A stretch of DNA of 64,000 nucleotides from NCBI GenBank assembly GCA_036346205.1, contig JARFJB010000408.1:1803501-1867500 (forward strand). Reading direction: 5' to 3'. Made by a program: the position numbers and the translations under genes. This DNA comes from Vesta saturnalis. Lineage: Eukaryota > Arthropoda > Insecta > Coleoptera > Lampyridae. The notes beneath the pieces were generated by a model. It did no database searches, was not told the DNA's origin, and saw only the letters and a list, made by a program, of their open reading frames with translations. Positions 1 through 10,949 of this stretch are shown piece by piece; position 1 is the stretch's first letter; every line of letters starts with the position of its first letter.

Positions 1-780
1 ACTGTCAAGAGAACATAACGTCTCAAAATCATTTGTTCATCGCTTTCTAAAAGAACAACTGTTGTCTCCTTTTCACGTACAAAAGTACATAGTATGACAG
101 CGACCAATTACCCTGCACGACTTATATATGCTCAGTGGTTTCTGCGACAACAACAAGCAGACAATACATTTACTGATAAAGTTCTTTTCACGGACAAATC
201 CGGTTTCACCAGAAATGGAGTCATCAATTCTCATAATTTGCACATAGGATGATAAGAATCCACATGGTATTATCCAAACAAAGAACCAGCATAGATTTAT
301 AGTAAATGTTTGAGAAATCATTTAATAAAGCCATACTTTATTGACGGTACTGTGGCTGACCAGAAATATATTTTTACAAAACGCGTTTTGGAACCTGTTT
401 TATGATGTGCCGCTACAAACTCGTGGGAATTTATGGCTTAGGTATGATGGTGCCCCTCCTCATTTTAGTTTAAATGAACTGAAATACTTAAACACAAGGT
501 TTTCTAACAGATGGATTGGCCGGGGAGGCCCGTTTCAATAGCCACCACGATCACCAGACCACAATCTTATGGATTCCTTTTTCTGGGGTTATTTTAAAGG
601 TTTTGTTATACAACATCTATGCAAACAAGGAAAGATCTAATAAACAGAACTGTTTTTCACGGCAATGCTATTCGCCATAAACAGGGATTGCTCTTTCAGG
701 TGCAAAGAAACAACATTCGTAGACTTAGGGAGTGCGTGGAAGTGAGAGGAGCTCATATTGAACATTTATAGTAAAGTTAC
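1..780 (+). pseudogene. Tc1/mariner-superfamily transposase remnant, 5' cut by window
   Basis: This is a decayed cut-and-paste transposase of the IS630-Tc1-mariner superfamily. Readable blocks appear in order in shifting frames: a DDE-type first acidic block (FTDKSGF, about 198-220), a block with N-x-HN-x-H (about 225-245), YDGAPPHF with the second Asp (about 442-466), WIGRGGP (about 513-535) and a third block RSPDHNLMDSFFWG (about 552-590). The last two blocks are typical of the insect family often annotated as Tc3-like/DUF4817. The longest intact stretch is 341-541, and stops and indels break the rest. The N-terminal helix-turn-helix would lie left of the window. No terminal repeat was found at the right end. 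Family-level call is fairly secure; it is clearly non-functional. Confidence 0.75.
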
Positions 781-1080
781 TTTTTTGCTGGTTAGTAATT
801 AGTTTTAGTCTAATGTTTTATAGCTTGCATTTTTTTTTCATTTTCTTAATGGTGTAATAACTTTGTGTTTGGTAATTATGATTAAAACCAATTAATTACG
901 TTGTTTGCATACCTGTTTAACTTACATCAAATGTTGTTACCTTCTACTATCGTCCCTGGCTTTAAGGTAATACTGTGAATCTGTTTACACTTCTAAAATA
1001 AACACACATGCATTCTAAGCATACTGAAAATTTTATAAAGAAGAACAGAAGTTCAACATAATAATTATTAACTGCATTTA

Positions 1081-1165
1081 TTTGGATTAACTCGAGTAGG
1101 ATTGAACCCACGACCTCTGCTTTGTTCGAGTATGGCTTTTCAAACTGAGCTATCAAGGAGGCAAG
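1081..1165 (-). repeat. tRNA-like SINE head (remnant)
   Basis: On the minus strand this reads like a tRNA-derived sequence. It has an A-box-like TAGCTCAGTT followed by a B-box-like GGGTTCAATCC inside a T-arm (GTGGG/CCTAC), then CTCGAGTTAA. The anticodon arm does not pair, so it is not a functional tRNA. The flank at 1036-1080 resembles 1960-2000, where a second fragment with the same CTCGAGTTAATCC end lies in the opposite orientation (about 1995-2060). The 3' end also resembles the tRNA-like gene at 30903-30976. Interpreted as SINE debris. Confidence 0.5.
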
Positions 1166-1674
1166 TAACACTTGCTTTAAGCTTAAACTGCCTGAACTTC
1201 CCTAGTTACGATGTATTACTATTTTTATTTTATTTTGCCACCATAATGTTCTTTATACGCCCCCAAATGCGGGCGTAATGTGGTCTTTATAGCACGGAAA
1301 TGTCATTGTTGCTAAGCAGCATGATTGACAGCAAACACATGACATGATATGTCACGTAAGTTGAAAGAATTATTGAAACAACAACCTACTATACAACCTT
1401 TATTAATAAAAATAATAATAATAAAACTTATTCCCCTCAAATTCATCTAAAATTTCTTGTGAATAAGTTTTTGCGTTTTCACCTTCCATTTTAGAATGCA
1501 AATTATTTACAAACAAACAGTACCTTAGCAACAATTTAGCAATATCACAGTATCTTAGTAACAACAAATTAGCCTACTGTCGACTTTATTTTACTGCATT
1601 TGCATTTAAAAACTTGCCGAAAATACTGAATCTTTTTAAAATTTTGTTCCCGTTTCATCCAAAATAAAATAAAA

Positions 1675-1795
1675 CATTGTATGTACCACGGGCATAATTG
1701 TAGATTATGGCTCTCAGGAATATAAAAGCCCTCCGCTTTGCGTCGGGCTTTTAACATTCCCTCGAGCCATAATTGATTATGCCCTTAATACATAA
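1675..1795 (-). repeat. Short interspersed hairpin module, copy A
   Basis: This roughly 120 bp segment folds on itself: ATTATGGCTC near one end is complementary to GAGCCATAAT near the other, and an inner arm carries AAAAGCCC/GGGCTTTT. Its reverse complement matches 32690-32822, including a shared 17-base end GCCCGTGGTACATACAA and a shared start (TTATGT-TTAAGGG). It has no coding potential; open frames here are accidental. The second copy lies just upstream of a tyrosine-recombinase gene, so it may be the end of that element or a non-autonomous derivative. Confidence 0.6.
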
Positions 1796-2059
1796 ATATC
1801 TATTATACACACAATAAAGGATCACAGTCAACTTATGTGTATGTCATGTGAGCTCGCAATTCGCTGAGGTTTCGCACATGACAACACGTGACTGACTGTT
1901 AATTTTTATTTGCTATAAGCTAGGATAATAGATAACAATAGAAATTGTTTTTATTGTACGGACAGAAGTTGAACATAATAATCATTAACTGTATTTATTT
2001 AAAATTACATACAGTTAAAGATTAGCTCGAATGGGTTTAAATCTCACTCGAGTTAATCC

Positions 2060-3800
2060 TGTACAATCCCATACAAACGTCTAAACAAATAAACTGTCAA
2101 ACACGCAACCACCAAAACAAAAGAAACCAAATAAAAACACCCAAACACACCAAGTTTGCATCAATTAATCCAAAACATACACTCAGCAACAACTTGAGCG
2201 TCCAAATAATCCAAGAAACTATACGAATGCTTACACACACACGCTCGCCCGAGCACCTGCCTACGTAGTTTACGAAAATCTAAAATTCGATATAATTCAT
2301 TAAATGCTCTAAAAACATGATTACCAATTTAGCTCATAAGAATCATTCAACGTTGTACTGTAGCAATAATTAGACCTGTTATGTTGCTTCCCCAAAAGGG
2401 CTTTCAGTTTTTCCCCAAAAGTATTTTGTTTGTTGATCTTCAATTCCTGTAAAAGTTAAGTACACTACTAATACATAATCTTTGAGAAAGAAATCTTCTT
2501 GAACAAATTTTCATATACTAGAATATAAGTGAATACTTTAAATATTGAAATATTTTCATTTTTGGTTTAAATACCACGTATTAAGTGATACGTTCAAAGT
2601 GTCATGACATAACATAAGTTACACGATGTTACAAAAAAAAAGTTCTTCGCGTGAAAATACTTATTTATATGATTTAGACTCTATGTTTTACATAAAAAAT
2701 AAAACCCTCCTTTTCAAATGAAACCTGCAGTAGTTTTACAAACGTACCTATAGGTATGGAAACAGGTGCCTTTTTTAAATTTAATTCCATGACTTCTTTA
2801 GTTTTACCTGAAAACGTTTCATTACAATTGTTGAACCGATTTAAGTAAATTGGGGTAATTTGTATTCTCATTCTCTGAAGTGTTTTCTTCATTAGCGTAA
2901 TTTCATAAACTAGTTTACTATGTTTGAAAATTTATTATGACCAAAATGTATCTGCCAGCATTAACGCGAGGTATTTAAACTTACTTTAATTAAAGTGCGA
3001 GATTTAGTTACAACATGCACATTCTGTACATGTAAAAGTTAATATAGGAAAATTGCGGGTAAATTTCATAATGGAAATTAATTGCACCGTATTATATTTT
3101 ATACGTATAGTTACCTGTTTTTGTTACTTAAGAAGTTTTATTAGCATCAAATTACATTCGTACATCCAATCATTTATAAAGCAAATTGACATATAAATAA
3201 TAGGAATAGTCTTTGTAATTTATAGCAGGCTGTTGATGAAAAATATGTTTGACTTAATATCTTAGTATTTTCTTCTTATTATAGTTTTTTACTCTGAATT
3301 GGTACCAAAATAGAATATTTAAACCATACTGAATAATGAAATAATGCCACTTAATAATATCAAACAACAAATCGCCTAAATCCAAATGTAATAAGTTAGT
3401 AAAACTTGACTGTTAATTTTGAATTGAATTGGAACGAATCCCAACGAAAAAAGAGAGGTGTTATCAGTTTAATGTGTGTATTTGTGTATGTGGGATCGTA
3501 GCTTCCAAACGCAGTAACCGATTTTGATTTAGTTTTTTTTTGTTTGAAAGGTGAATTAATTGAGAGTGTGTTTAGCTATAATTCAAGAAAATCTGTTCAG
3601 CCGATTGGAGATCAGTTCTTTTCTGGTTGATGAAAGGAAATCGTTTCTTGACTTTTTAGATATTTTGATTATTTTTTTGGTGACTTGATCGACAGTGTTC
3701 TTGGATGTGTTTTTTGTGTCGTTTTTTTTTAAATTTTTAACTTAATGCTATTTATCTTCAAATTGGTTTTTATCCCTTACATTAATTGAAATAAAGTGTA
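2060..3800. other. No gene recognised
   Basis: AT-rich sequence without a coding frame I can support. The open frame at 2674-2892 has no recognisable motif. The stretch at about 2060-2160 loosely resembles 19065-19150 (both carry ACGCAACC followed by CCAAAACAAAAGAAAC), which hints at two copies of a decayed repeat. About 3480-3720 reads like AT-rich repeat DNA with a GT-rich start. Confidence 0.5.
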
Positions 3801-3924
3801 CGGTTTTCAGTAAAGGATAATTATAAGTATGCAAAATATAAGTTCAACTGGCACCTGAGAAGAGCATATATGGGCGTTGTGACACCAATATATACGCAGT
3901 GGCACCATTTTGTGGTGAGAGATG

Positions 3925-4465
3925 CCCAATAAGTTAATTTTATGCTTTTTTATGACCATATAGATTTTCACCAAGTGAAAGAGAAATGTTCCAAAGCCTT
4001 GCATCGATGCTCAATAACTAAATTTTATGCATTTTTCGGCACAATATGGATGTTGACCAAGAAAATCCATGTTTTTGCACCAATTTTTTTGGAAAAGCGT
4101 CCCGAAAGTAAATTTTATGCTTATTTCGTGGATGTATATGAATTTAAACAAAGAGATGTGTGCACTAATTTTGTTAAAAAAACGTCCCAAAGCTTTATCT
4201 CGATATCCAATAGGTAAATTTATTGCACTTTCCCTGACCATATAGATTTTGGGCAAGAAATCTCAAAATCGTTATGTATGCACGAATTTATTTAAAAATC
4301 GTCCAAAAGCATTACCTCATTACCCAATAAGTTAATGTAATTCCATTTTCGGAAACCATGTAGACTTTACCCAAGAGGTGTCAAAATCATTACTTATGCA
4401 CCAATTTTTTTTGCAAAAAAACATACTAATGCATTGAATTGATGCCCAATACGTAAATTACATTA
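3925..4465. repeat. Degenerate tandem repeat, about 85-125 bp units
   Basis: Successive units carry the same phrases in the same order: a GCACCAATTTT-like start, an AAA-CGTCCCAAAGC-like middle, a CCCAATAAGTAAATTT-like block, then a CATATAGATTTT-ACCAAG-like block. The CCCAATA-type block recurs near 3926, 4008, 4098, 4206, 4320 and 4446. Open frames on both strands here (for example 3942-4217 and 4011-4256) come from the repeat, not from a gene. A diverged member of the same family appears at about 34775-35010. Confidence 0.65.
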
Positions 4466-4499
4466 ATTTTTTGTATAGATTTAAGTAGATAGTTTTGAA

Positions 4500-5180
4500 A
4501 CCGGTAGAAATACTATTAACAGTGCCATAGGTGGCACTACTAGGTCAATTTCAATCATTTTACTGTAAATACAGTAAATCCAGCCAATTTTAGATCTAAT
4601 AGTATTGATTCTAGCATCGATTTTTGCACGATACAAGTTGTTTTTGTCTTTTTTCCTTTTATGTAATTAAATCAGTCATTATTTGTTTATTGCTTGTGTT
4701 AGATGTATTTAGTTTTTTTGGGAGGATGTTATTTTGTATTTTATCCCGTCCGTATGATTTATCATCTATAGAAATTTTTCGGTAACCATCTCTGACCTTA
4801 TTACGCACATCAATTTCCTCTTTCGCTAGATGACGTAAAGTTTGGTGCGTTGCAATTTCCTCCTTTGACATATTATTCTCAATGTATAGTCTGGTTCCCT
4901 TTAGTATCTTTGTAATCCTCATTATTTACTTCTTCTGTTGCCAGTTTTTCACTTTCGCTTTATTTCTTTTTTTAATTTTATAAGATTCGGTGATTTTACC
5001 TTCTTCATTTAGTTCATCCTTTTTATCTCACCTTTTATCCTTAGATTTTTTTTTATTATTGTGTTATTTTTCTTTTCATTTGTTTCTTGTTTTTCAAGAT
5101 TTTCTACCTGTGTACGAGTGTTTGGCACTTCCTCTTTCCCCTTTTTCACAATACAAAACACACTTCTGTGCATAATGTAC
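4500..5180. other. No gene recognised
   Basis: AT-rich, with a T-rich half at about 4920-5160. The open frame on the minus strand at 4659-4922 has a charged composition but no motif I recognise. Nothing else seen. Confidence 0.5.

Positions 5181-5257
<77 letters not shown>
5181..5257. repeat. (ATA)n microsatellite, left flank of the Dong-type LINE
   Basis: A pure trinucleotide tract of about 77 bp directly abuts the 5' end of the R4/Dong-type element. The same trinucleotide occurs at that element's 3' end (9011-9055). Dong elements are known to insert into TAA repeats, so this is read as the left part of the target site. Confidence 0.9.
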
Positions 5258-5259
<2 letters not shown>

Positions 5260-5328
5260 CTTATGTCATATGTCTATACAAGAAATAATCCTTTTTTACA
5301 TAATAAAATTGAAAATATTCATATGTAA

Positions 5329-6213
5329 ATGGATATTTCTGTAGATAATCCATCTATTTCAAACAATAATAGTTCAAGAATAATGGATTGTGCAATTATC
5401 CCTCAGCACTATATAAATAGGGATAATGAACAAGTTTTTGAAGGTTCAACTTTTTCATTGACACCTGAACCGAATTTAGATACGATTCATCAAACAATCA
5501 ATACAAGAAGAATGCAACCCAGTTTGTCTGTTGAGAATTTACAACAGACCGCTTCACGGAATCGTAAGCGCATAAAATGGACCAAGCAGATGAATTTAGA
5601 AGTTATGCGCATTTTTTACACACTAAATAATTGCGATGATGTTCCCTTACCTGGTTGGAGAAAAAAGTTCCATTCTGAAATACAAGCAAAATTTCCTGAA
5701 TTAATACTAACTGAACAAAATGCAGTTGATAGAAAAAATGTAATTATAAAAAGAAAATTAATTAGTGATTTGGAAATTCAACATTTAAAAAGAACTGTTG
5801 GGAATGTATTATATCAAGAAGAAAATGTTGCGAATTTGGAGAATACAAATTCAAGTAGTTGTCAAAATGAAGTTTCGGGAAATATAAATGATGAAAATTT
5901 CAATAAACTCATATATAATGATTTGAAACAAGATTTTTTGGTCAAAATTAACTTATTTGATGACACCTATCCTTTATCCAGACCTAAATTACCAAATTTA
6001 AATTTTAGCAGATACTATAAAATAAAATTTATCTTCAATATTCTGAACAAAGTTATTGAAAATTTTTTGAAGAATAATAATTCATTATATTATATACACT
6101 TATCAATTTATTGTGCAGCAAATATAATAATTGAAAGAAATAATCAAAATCTATCTGAATTTAAGTGCAATGGAAATAACACTGCTAATGAACCATTTGG
6201 AAAATTCGTTTAA
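5329..6213 (+). pseudogene. Dong-type LINE protein, N-terminal part
   Basis: This is an open frame of 294 codons starting at the first ATG after the (ATA)n tract. Residues about 80-150 (KRIKWTKQMNLEVMRIFY onward) form the basic, tryptophan-containing helical region seen at the N-terminus of R4/Hero-like LINE proteins; it resembles a Myb/SANT DNA-binding fold and probably helps target recognition. The frame ends at a stop near 6211 and the reading continues in another frame from about 6214, so the polyprotein is broken here. Composition is Asn/Ile/Lys-rich, matching the AT-rich host. No classical zinc finger is visible in this part. Confidence 0.75.
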
Positions 6214-7688
6214 GAAGAAAAATTGATTGTTTAAGAAAAGATATAGGAATTTTGACAGCTTTTATACAAAATTTTAACAATGTGGCATATTTTAAGGTAC
6301 GGCAAATTTTAAACAAATACAAAATTAGATATTTTGATGGAGAACGCTGTAATAATATTTTAATTAATCTTTTAGATAATTTAAAACAAAAATTAAAAGT
6401 TACAGCTCATCGTTTACGTAGATACAGTGTTTGTACTAATAGAAAACATCAAAATAATCTATTTTCATTAAATCCATCAAAATTTTTCACCAAGCTTAAT
6501 AATTCAGTTTCAACTAATGATACTCCTAACAATGAAGATATATTACAATATTGGAGTAGTATTTGGTCTAACTCATCTAGTTATAACAAAAATTCTGTTT
6601 GGATTAATGATTTACTAAAAGATTCTGAAAATTTTGAGTGGAAAGAACAAAATTACATAACGTTAGAGGAATTTTTATTACAATTAAAAAATACCTCAAA
6701 TTGGAGTTCTCCTGGATTAGATAATATTCAAAATTTTTGGTTGAAAAGGTTTAATGCTATTCATACACCTTTATTATTTTGGTTTAATGAAGCTTTGGAT
6801 AACCCGGAAATTGTACCTAAATTTTTGTGTACTGGTGTTACTTACATGATTTTTAAATCTGGAGATTCTAAGGAACCACAAAATTATAGACCCATAACGT
6901 GGTTACCGACAATCTATAAATTATTTACATCAATTCTGACCAGTAAAATTCAAAATCACTGTAAAATAAGTTTAGAACAAAAAGGTTCTATAAAAGGAAC
7001 AATGGGATGTCGTGAACAACTTGTTATTGATACAATCATAACCTCTTATGCAAAAGAAAAAAAAAGAAATTTACATTTATGTTATATTGATTATAAAAAA
7101 GCATACGACTCTGTTCCTCACGATTGGTTATTAGAAATTCTTAAAATTTATAAAATTAATACAAAATTTATTAACCTTTTGAAATCATTCATGTATCATT
7201 GGAACACGAATATTATAAATGGATTGAACAATTTGATATCTCTTAAAATTAAACGTGGTATTTTTCAGGGTGACTCGTTAAGCCCCCTTTGGTTTTGTTT
7301 AGCTTTAAATCCAATTTCTAAATTATTGAATAATTCTTTTGCAGGTTTTCTTTTAAACTTTAAACAAAATAATTACATAACTCATTTGTTATACATGGAT
7401 GATCTAAAATTGTATTCCAGATCTGAAATACAACTTGAAAATCTTATCCAAACCACAAAAGTATTTAGTGATGATATCTCTATGAAATTTGGTTATAATA
7501 AATGTGCGAAAATTAATATTATTAAAGGTAAACCAATAATAAATCCGACAATTGTAAATAAAATTCCTCAGTTATTACCTAATGAATTTTATAAATATTT
7601 AGGCATTAAACAAAATTTTGTTTTGGACAATACTTTTTTAAAAAATGAATTTAGACAAAATTATATCAATCGACTAAAATTATTTTAA
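6214..7688 (+). pseudogene. Dong-type LINE protein, reverse transcriptase part
   Basis: This open frame carries the reverse transcriptase used for target-primed reverse transcription. Visible blocks are NYRPITWLPTIYKL, YIDYKKAYDSVPH (motif A with the first catalytic Asp), GIFQGDSLSPLWF (motif B) and YMDDLKLYS (motif C with the Asp pair). All three catalytic Asp residues are retained. The wording of these blocks fits the R4/Dong clade. After 7688 the frame collapses: 7690-8110 contains several frame changes, so the thumb/linker region is lost as a continuous sequence. Confidence 0.9.
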
Positions 7689-8110
7689 AATCAAAATTAA
7701 ATTCTAGGAATATGACTAATGCAATAAACATCTGCGCGGTTCCTGTCTTATCATATTCTTTTGGAATTCTAAAATGGTCGGACACAGATTTAAATGCCAT
7801 GGATACCTTAACAAGAAAATGTTAAATAAATACAGATATTTACATCCAAAATCTGCAGTAGAAAGATTATATATTAAAAGAAAATTTGGGGTCGAGGCTT
7901 ATTAAATTTGTTTAATTTATGTAAATCCCAAACATCTCTATTGAGAAACTATTTCCATTCTTTAGATAATTCTTTTGGCAAAACTCTTATTACTTTAGAT
8001 AAACATTTTCGGGACTTAACTTAAACAAAAGAGATTTAGACTGTGAACCAAAATTAAACTTTGAAATTAATTGGAAAAATAAGATATTACATGGCAAACA
8101 TCCGACACTT

Positions 8111-8854
8111 TTGGATTCCACGGGAATTGATAAGGAGATGTCAGTAGACTGGTTAAAAAAAGGTACATTGTATTTTGAAACAGAGGGATTCATAGGTGCT
8201 ATTCAAGATGGTGTAATAAATACAAATAATTACAAAAAGCACATTATGAATCTTAATGTTTCAGATTGTTGTAGAAAATGCAATGTACCTTTTGAAACCA
8301 TTGAACATATAATAGGTGGGTGTTCCTTCTTGGCTCCTACTGATTATCTCCACAGACACAACCAAATTTGTAAGATTTTACACCAACAACTGGCAATTAA
8401 GTACAATTTACTTGATAATGTTAGGCCTTATTATGTTTACACTCCCGAATCAGTATTAGAAAACAAAAGTTATATATTATATTGGGACAGAATCGTTCTT
8501 ACTGATCGAGAGGTTAGACATAATAGACTTGATCTTATTGTTATAAATAAATCAGATAATCATGCATTCATTATTGATGTCGCCATACCCTTAAGTAAAA
8601 ATATTATTTCTACTGAAACTGAAAAACTTCATAAATATGAGACATTGGCGATAGAAATGATGAGTGTATGGAATATTACAAAAATTTCTTTGATTCCAAT
8701 TGTACTGTCTGCCACTGGTGTAGTATCTAACAAATTCAAAACCAATTTGTCTAAATCAGCACTAAATTCTAGTTTATTTCCTATATTACAGCGTACTGTC
8801 ATTTTAGAAACATGCCATATTGTAAGAAAATTTTTAGCTAATCTAAATTCTTAG
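8111..8854 (+). pseudogene. Dong-type LINE protein, zinc finger and restriction-like endonuclease
   Basis: This C-terminal open frame of 247 codons carries a C-x2-C-x7-H-x4-C zinc finger (CRKCNVPFETIEHIIGGC, about residues 55-72). It is followed by the restriction-like endonuclease: an R-x-x-R-x-D stretch (HNRLDLIVINK) and a downstream IDVAIP block, giving the PD-(D/E)xK-like core that nicks target DNA. The usual Pro of the R-P-D motif is Leu here. The normal stop is at about 8852-8854, so this end is intact although the upstream linker is broken. Confidence 0.85.
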
Positions 8855-9010
8855 TATTAATATTCATATATATATATTTGTTAGTATTATTATAACAATT
8901 ACATATTTGTTAGTAGTTTATTAATATTATTATAAACAATACTCTGTACAATATAATGGTTGGATTTAATCTCCCATTATATTCCAATACCACTGTATGT
9001 GTGATAACAA

Positions 9011-9012
9011 TA

Positions 9013-9055
<43 letters not shown>
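9011..9055. repeat. (TAA)n tract between the two LINEs
   Basis: A run of TAA triplets follows the Dong-type 3' UTR and ends exactly where the next LINE begins with its ribozyme at 9056. It can be the Dong target or tail, and also the target of the I-type element; the two cannot be separated by eye. Confidence 0.9.
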
Positions 9056-9056
<1 letters not shown>

Positions 9057-9137
9057 CTCCCCGATGAGATCCACCTTGACGTGGTGGGGAGGCTCAGTAG
9101 CCACTGTTGCCAGCAGTGGTGAAGCTAAGTGATCTCA
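9056..9137 (+). ncRNA. HDV-like self-cleaving ribozyme at LINE 5' end
   Basis: The sequence folds into the nested double pseudoknot of HDV-like ribozymes. P1 pairs 9056-9062 (CCTCCCC) with 9086-9092 (GGGGAGG), 7 bp. P2 pairs 9065-9071 (TGAGATC) with 9131-9137 (GATCTCA), 7 bp. P3 is 3 bp (ACC 9073-9075 with GGT 9083-9085; CAC/GTG is an alternative). P4 pairs 9101-9106 (CCACTG) with 9114-9119 (CAGTGG). The J4/2 strand reads CTAAG (9125-9129), the active-site pattern, with C9125 as the presumed catalytic base. The predicted cut is just before 9056, exactly the LINE/TAA junction. Such ribozymes are known to release the 5' end of R2 and several other LINE RNAs. Self-cleavage itself is inferred. 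Confidence 0.85.
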
Positions 9138-9314
9138 GGTCGTTTGTTGTCCTCGTCAAATGTCTGCTGTACCCTTAGTGTATGTCTGCGTTACTTGCCT
9201 CAGCATTCCATTTATTCATCACTAATATCACTTTCCATCTAAAAACAAAAAACAAAAAAAAGGCTATGGCCCGCTGGCAGTTAGCGATAAAATGCTCTTG
9301 GAGACGACTATGCT

Positions 9315-10784
9315 ATGATAATGGATTATAACTCGAGCCCTTCGGGGCGCCCACATCTTACGGTGCAGGGGTTCGGATTGTCCCCAGCACCGGTCGGGAG
9401 CGAGGCGGAGCGGGCAGGCCTCACCCGACCGTTATCAAGCGGCTGCTCGGCTGCCGTGGTAGGAGACCAGGCCACGGAGCAAGGAAATGTTACTGGAATA
9501 GTTGACGACCTTGGCAACGAAAATGGATATTCTACTGGAAAACAGCGTAGTGGGAGAAGACTTTCAAACGAAGGTGCTTTTCCACCGCTAAAAACAAATG
9601 CTGCCATTGAGACGGAGGACTCAGTGCCCCGGTTCTTGGTAGTGAAAAGAAAGGAAGCTGATTTTACCAATGTAAGCCCCTTCCTGATCAGTAAGTTACT
9701 ATATAGTTCATTGGGAAACCTGAAAAACGTGAGAAAAATGAAAGGAGACCTATTAGTAGAAACTGTGTCAAACAAACAGGCAAGACTACTAATAAAATTG
9801 CAGCGACTGGGTGACTTCGATATTACAGTTGAACCCCACAGTACATTAAATACGTCCAAGGGAGTAGTGTTTTGTAGAGACTTGCTAAACTGTTCAATTT
9901 CTGAAATCAAAGAAAACCTTAAAGAGCAAGGAGTAGTTGATGTCAGACGAATAAGGACGACACGTGAGGGAGAGTTCCAAGACACTCCTAACCACGTTCT
10001 AACATTTAACTCACCGCGTCTACCGAAATCTATCAGTGCGGCTTTCTACTCACTACAAGTACGTCCATATATCCCAAATCCACTTCGCTGTTTTAACTGC
10101 CAAAGGTTTGGGCACTCGTCTACTAGCTGTAAACATGAAAAAAGATGTGTATGCGGAAAACCACCACATATGGAAACACCATACGAGACACCTGTTAAAT
10201 GTCCAAACTGCCAAGGACCGCACAAAGCAATGACAAAGTCGTGCCCAATCTTCAAAGAAGAGCTCAAAATACAAGAGGTTAAGGTGACTTATAGGTTATC
10301 CTACTCAGAAGCCAAGAAGCAAGTAGGTACATTGGTTACTACCTCCACTACTTATGCACAGGCTGCGGCAGCGCCAGTTACTCCATCGACACAACTGATT
10401 ATACCTGAAATAAAGGATATTATTAAACAGGAAATGGATCTTTTGAGAAAAGAATTAGACCTGTTGAAAAAAGATCTTTATGAAAAAAACATTGTCCCAA
10501 AGCCAGTGTTCATAGCCCCAACCTTGCCATTGCCTAGTCCCACATTAGACCATGTTGAATACATGGAGCAGGAATCACATGGGGCTAAGCGAAAGGTATC
10601 AGTTGCTAGATCTACATCGACAGGCTCTAGCATTGAGTCCCTTGACGGGAAGACAGTGCTAGCAGCTAAACAGGGAAGAAAGAAGGGGTGGCCTAAAGGC
10701 AAGCCGAGAATTCCTCATGGAAAGGAAGGTATGAAAGATGGAACCTCTTCTATAGAAAAATTACTACGGTTAGTAGGTAGTTAA
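9315..10784 (+). CDS. I-type LINE ORF1, gag-like nucleic-acid-binding protein
   Basis: An intact 489-residue frame. A start at 9321, two codons in, is equally possible. It encodes the RNA-binding, particle-forming partner of the LINE. Residues about 105-245 match the fold region of arthropod I/Jockey ORF1 proteins (FLVVKRK ... followed by a second RNA-recognition-like segment). Three zinc knuckles follow at about residues 259-318: CFNCQRFGHSSTSC (C-x2-C-x4-H-x4-C), then CVCG...H...C and CPNC...H...C. A Lys/Glu-rich helix at about 360-395 could form a coiled coil, and the C-terminus is basic (GRKKGWPKGKPR). Integrity contrasts with the broken ORF2. The antisense open frame at 9326-9985 is a shadow. 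Confidence 0.85.
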   Translation: MIMDYNSSPSGRPHLTVQGFGLSPAPVGSEAERAGLTRPLSSGCSAAVVGDQATEQGNVTGIVDDLGNENGYSTGKQRSGRRLSNEGAFPPLKTNAAIETEDSVPRFLVVKRKEADFTNVSPFLISKLLYSSLGNLKNVRKMKGDLLVETVSNKQARLLIKLQRLGDFDITVEPHSTLNTSKGVVFCRDLLNCSISEIKENLKEQGVVDVRRIRTTREGEFQDTPNHVLTFNSPRLPKSISAAFYSLQVRPYIPNPLRCFNCQRFGHSSTSCKHEKRCVCGKPPHMETPYETPVKCPNCQGPHKAMTKSCPIFKEELKIQEVKVTYRLSYSEAKKQVGTLVTTSTTYAQAAAAPVTPSTQLIIPEIKDIIKQEMDLLRKELDLLKKDLYEKNIVPKPVFIAPTLPLPSPTLDHVEYMEQESHGAKRKVSVARSTSTGSSIESLDGKTVLAAKQGRKKGWPKGKPRIPHGKEGMKDGTSSIEKLLRLVGS

Positions 10785-10949
10785 AGTGATAGAACATCTG
10801 TGATATTTTCATAACCAACTATCGTATAAATCTGTGATATATGTGTTTTTTTGGCTTAATATACGCAAATAAATTTGTATATTAGCTATCGTCTTAATAG
10901 CAATTCTGGTTCTCTATCAATTTAGTAAAAATTTAAAACCTATATATTC

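Larger units (their letters stand above)
5258..9014 (+). mobile_element. R4/Dong-type non-LTR retrotransposon, near full length, decayed
   Basis: The element lies between (ATA)n at 5181-5257 and (TAA)n at 9011-9055. It has a short 5' leader (about 70 nt), one long coding region interrupted by frameshifts (5329-8854) and an AT-rich 3' UTR of about 155 nt. The protein order is N-terminal Myb/SANT-like helix region, reverse transcriptase, CCHC zinc finger and restriction-like endonuclease. This is the layout of early-branching LINEs that encode a restriction-like rather than an AP-type endonuclease. Flanking TAA repeats plus the RT block sequences favour Dong/R4 over R2 or NeSL. Confidence 0.85.

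Noticed and set aside
4200..4465. CRISPR-like appearance of the tandem repeat
   Set aside because: Units are diverged throughout with no constant repeat plus unique spacer, and the DNA is eukaryotic.
5061..5344. Two open frames giving poly-Ile and poly-Asn proteins
   Set aside because: They are translations of the (ATA)n tract; no real coding content.
9326..9985. 219-codon minus-strand frame opposite LINE ORF1
   Set aside because: Antisense shadow of the intact ORF1, which has clear gag zinc knuckles.
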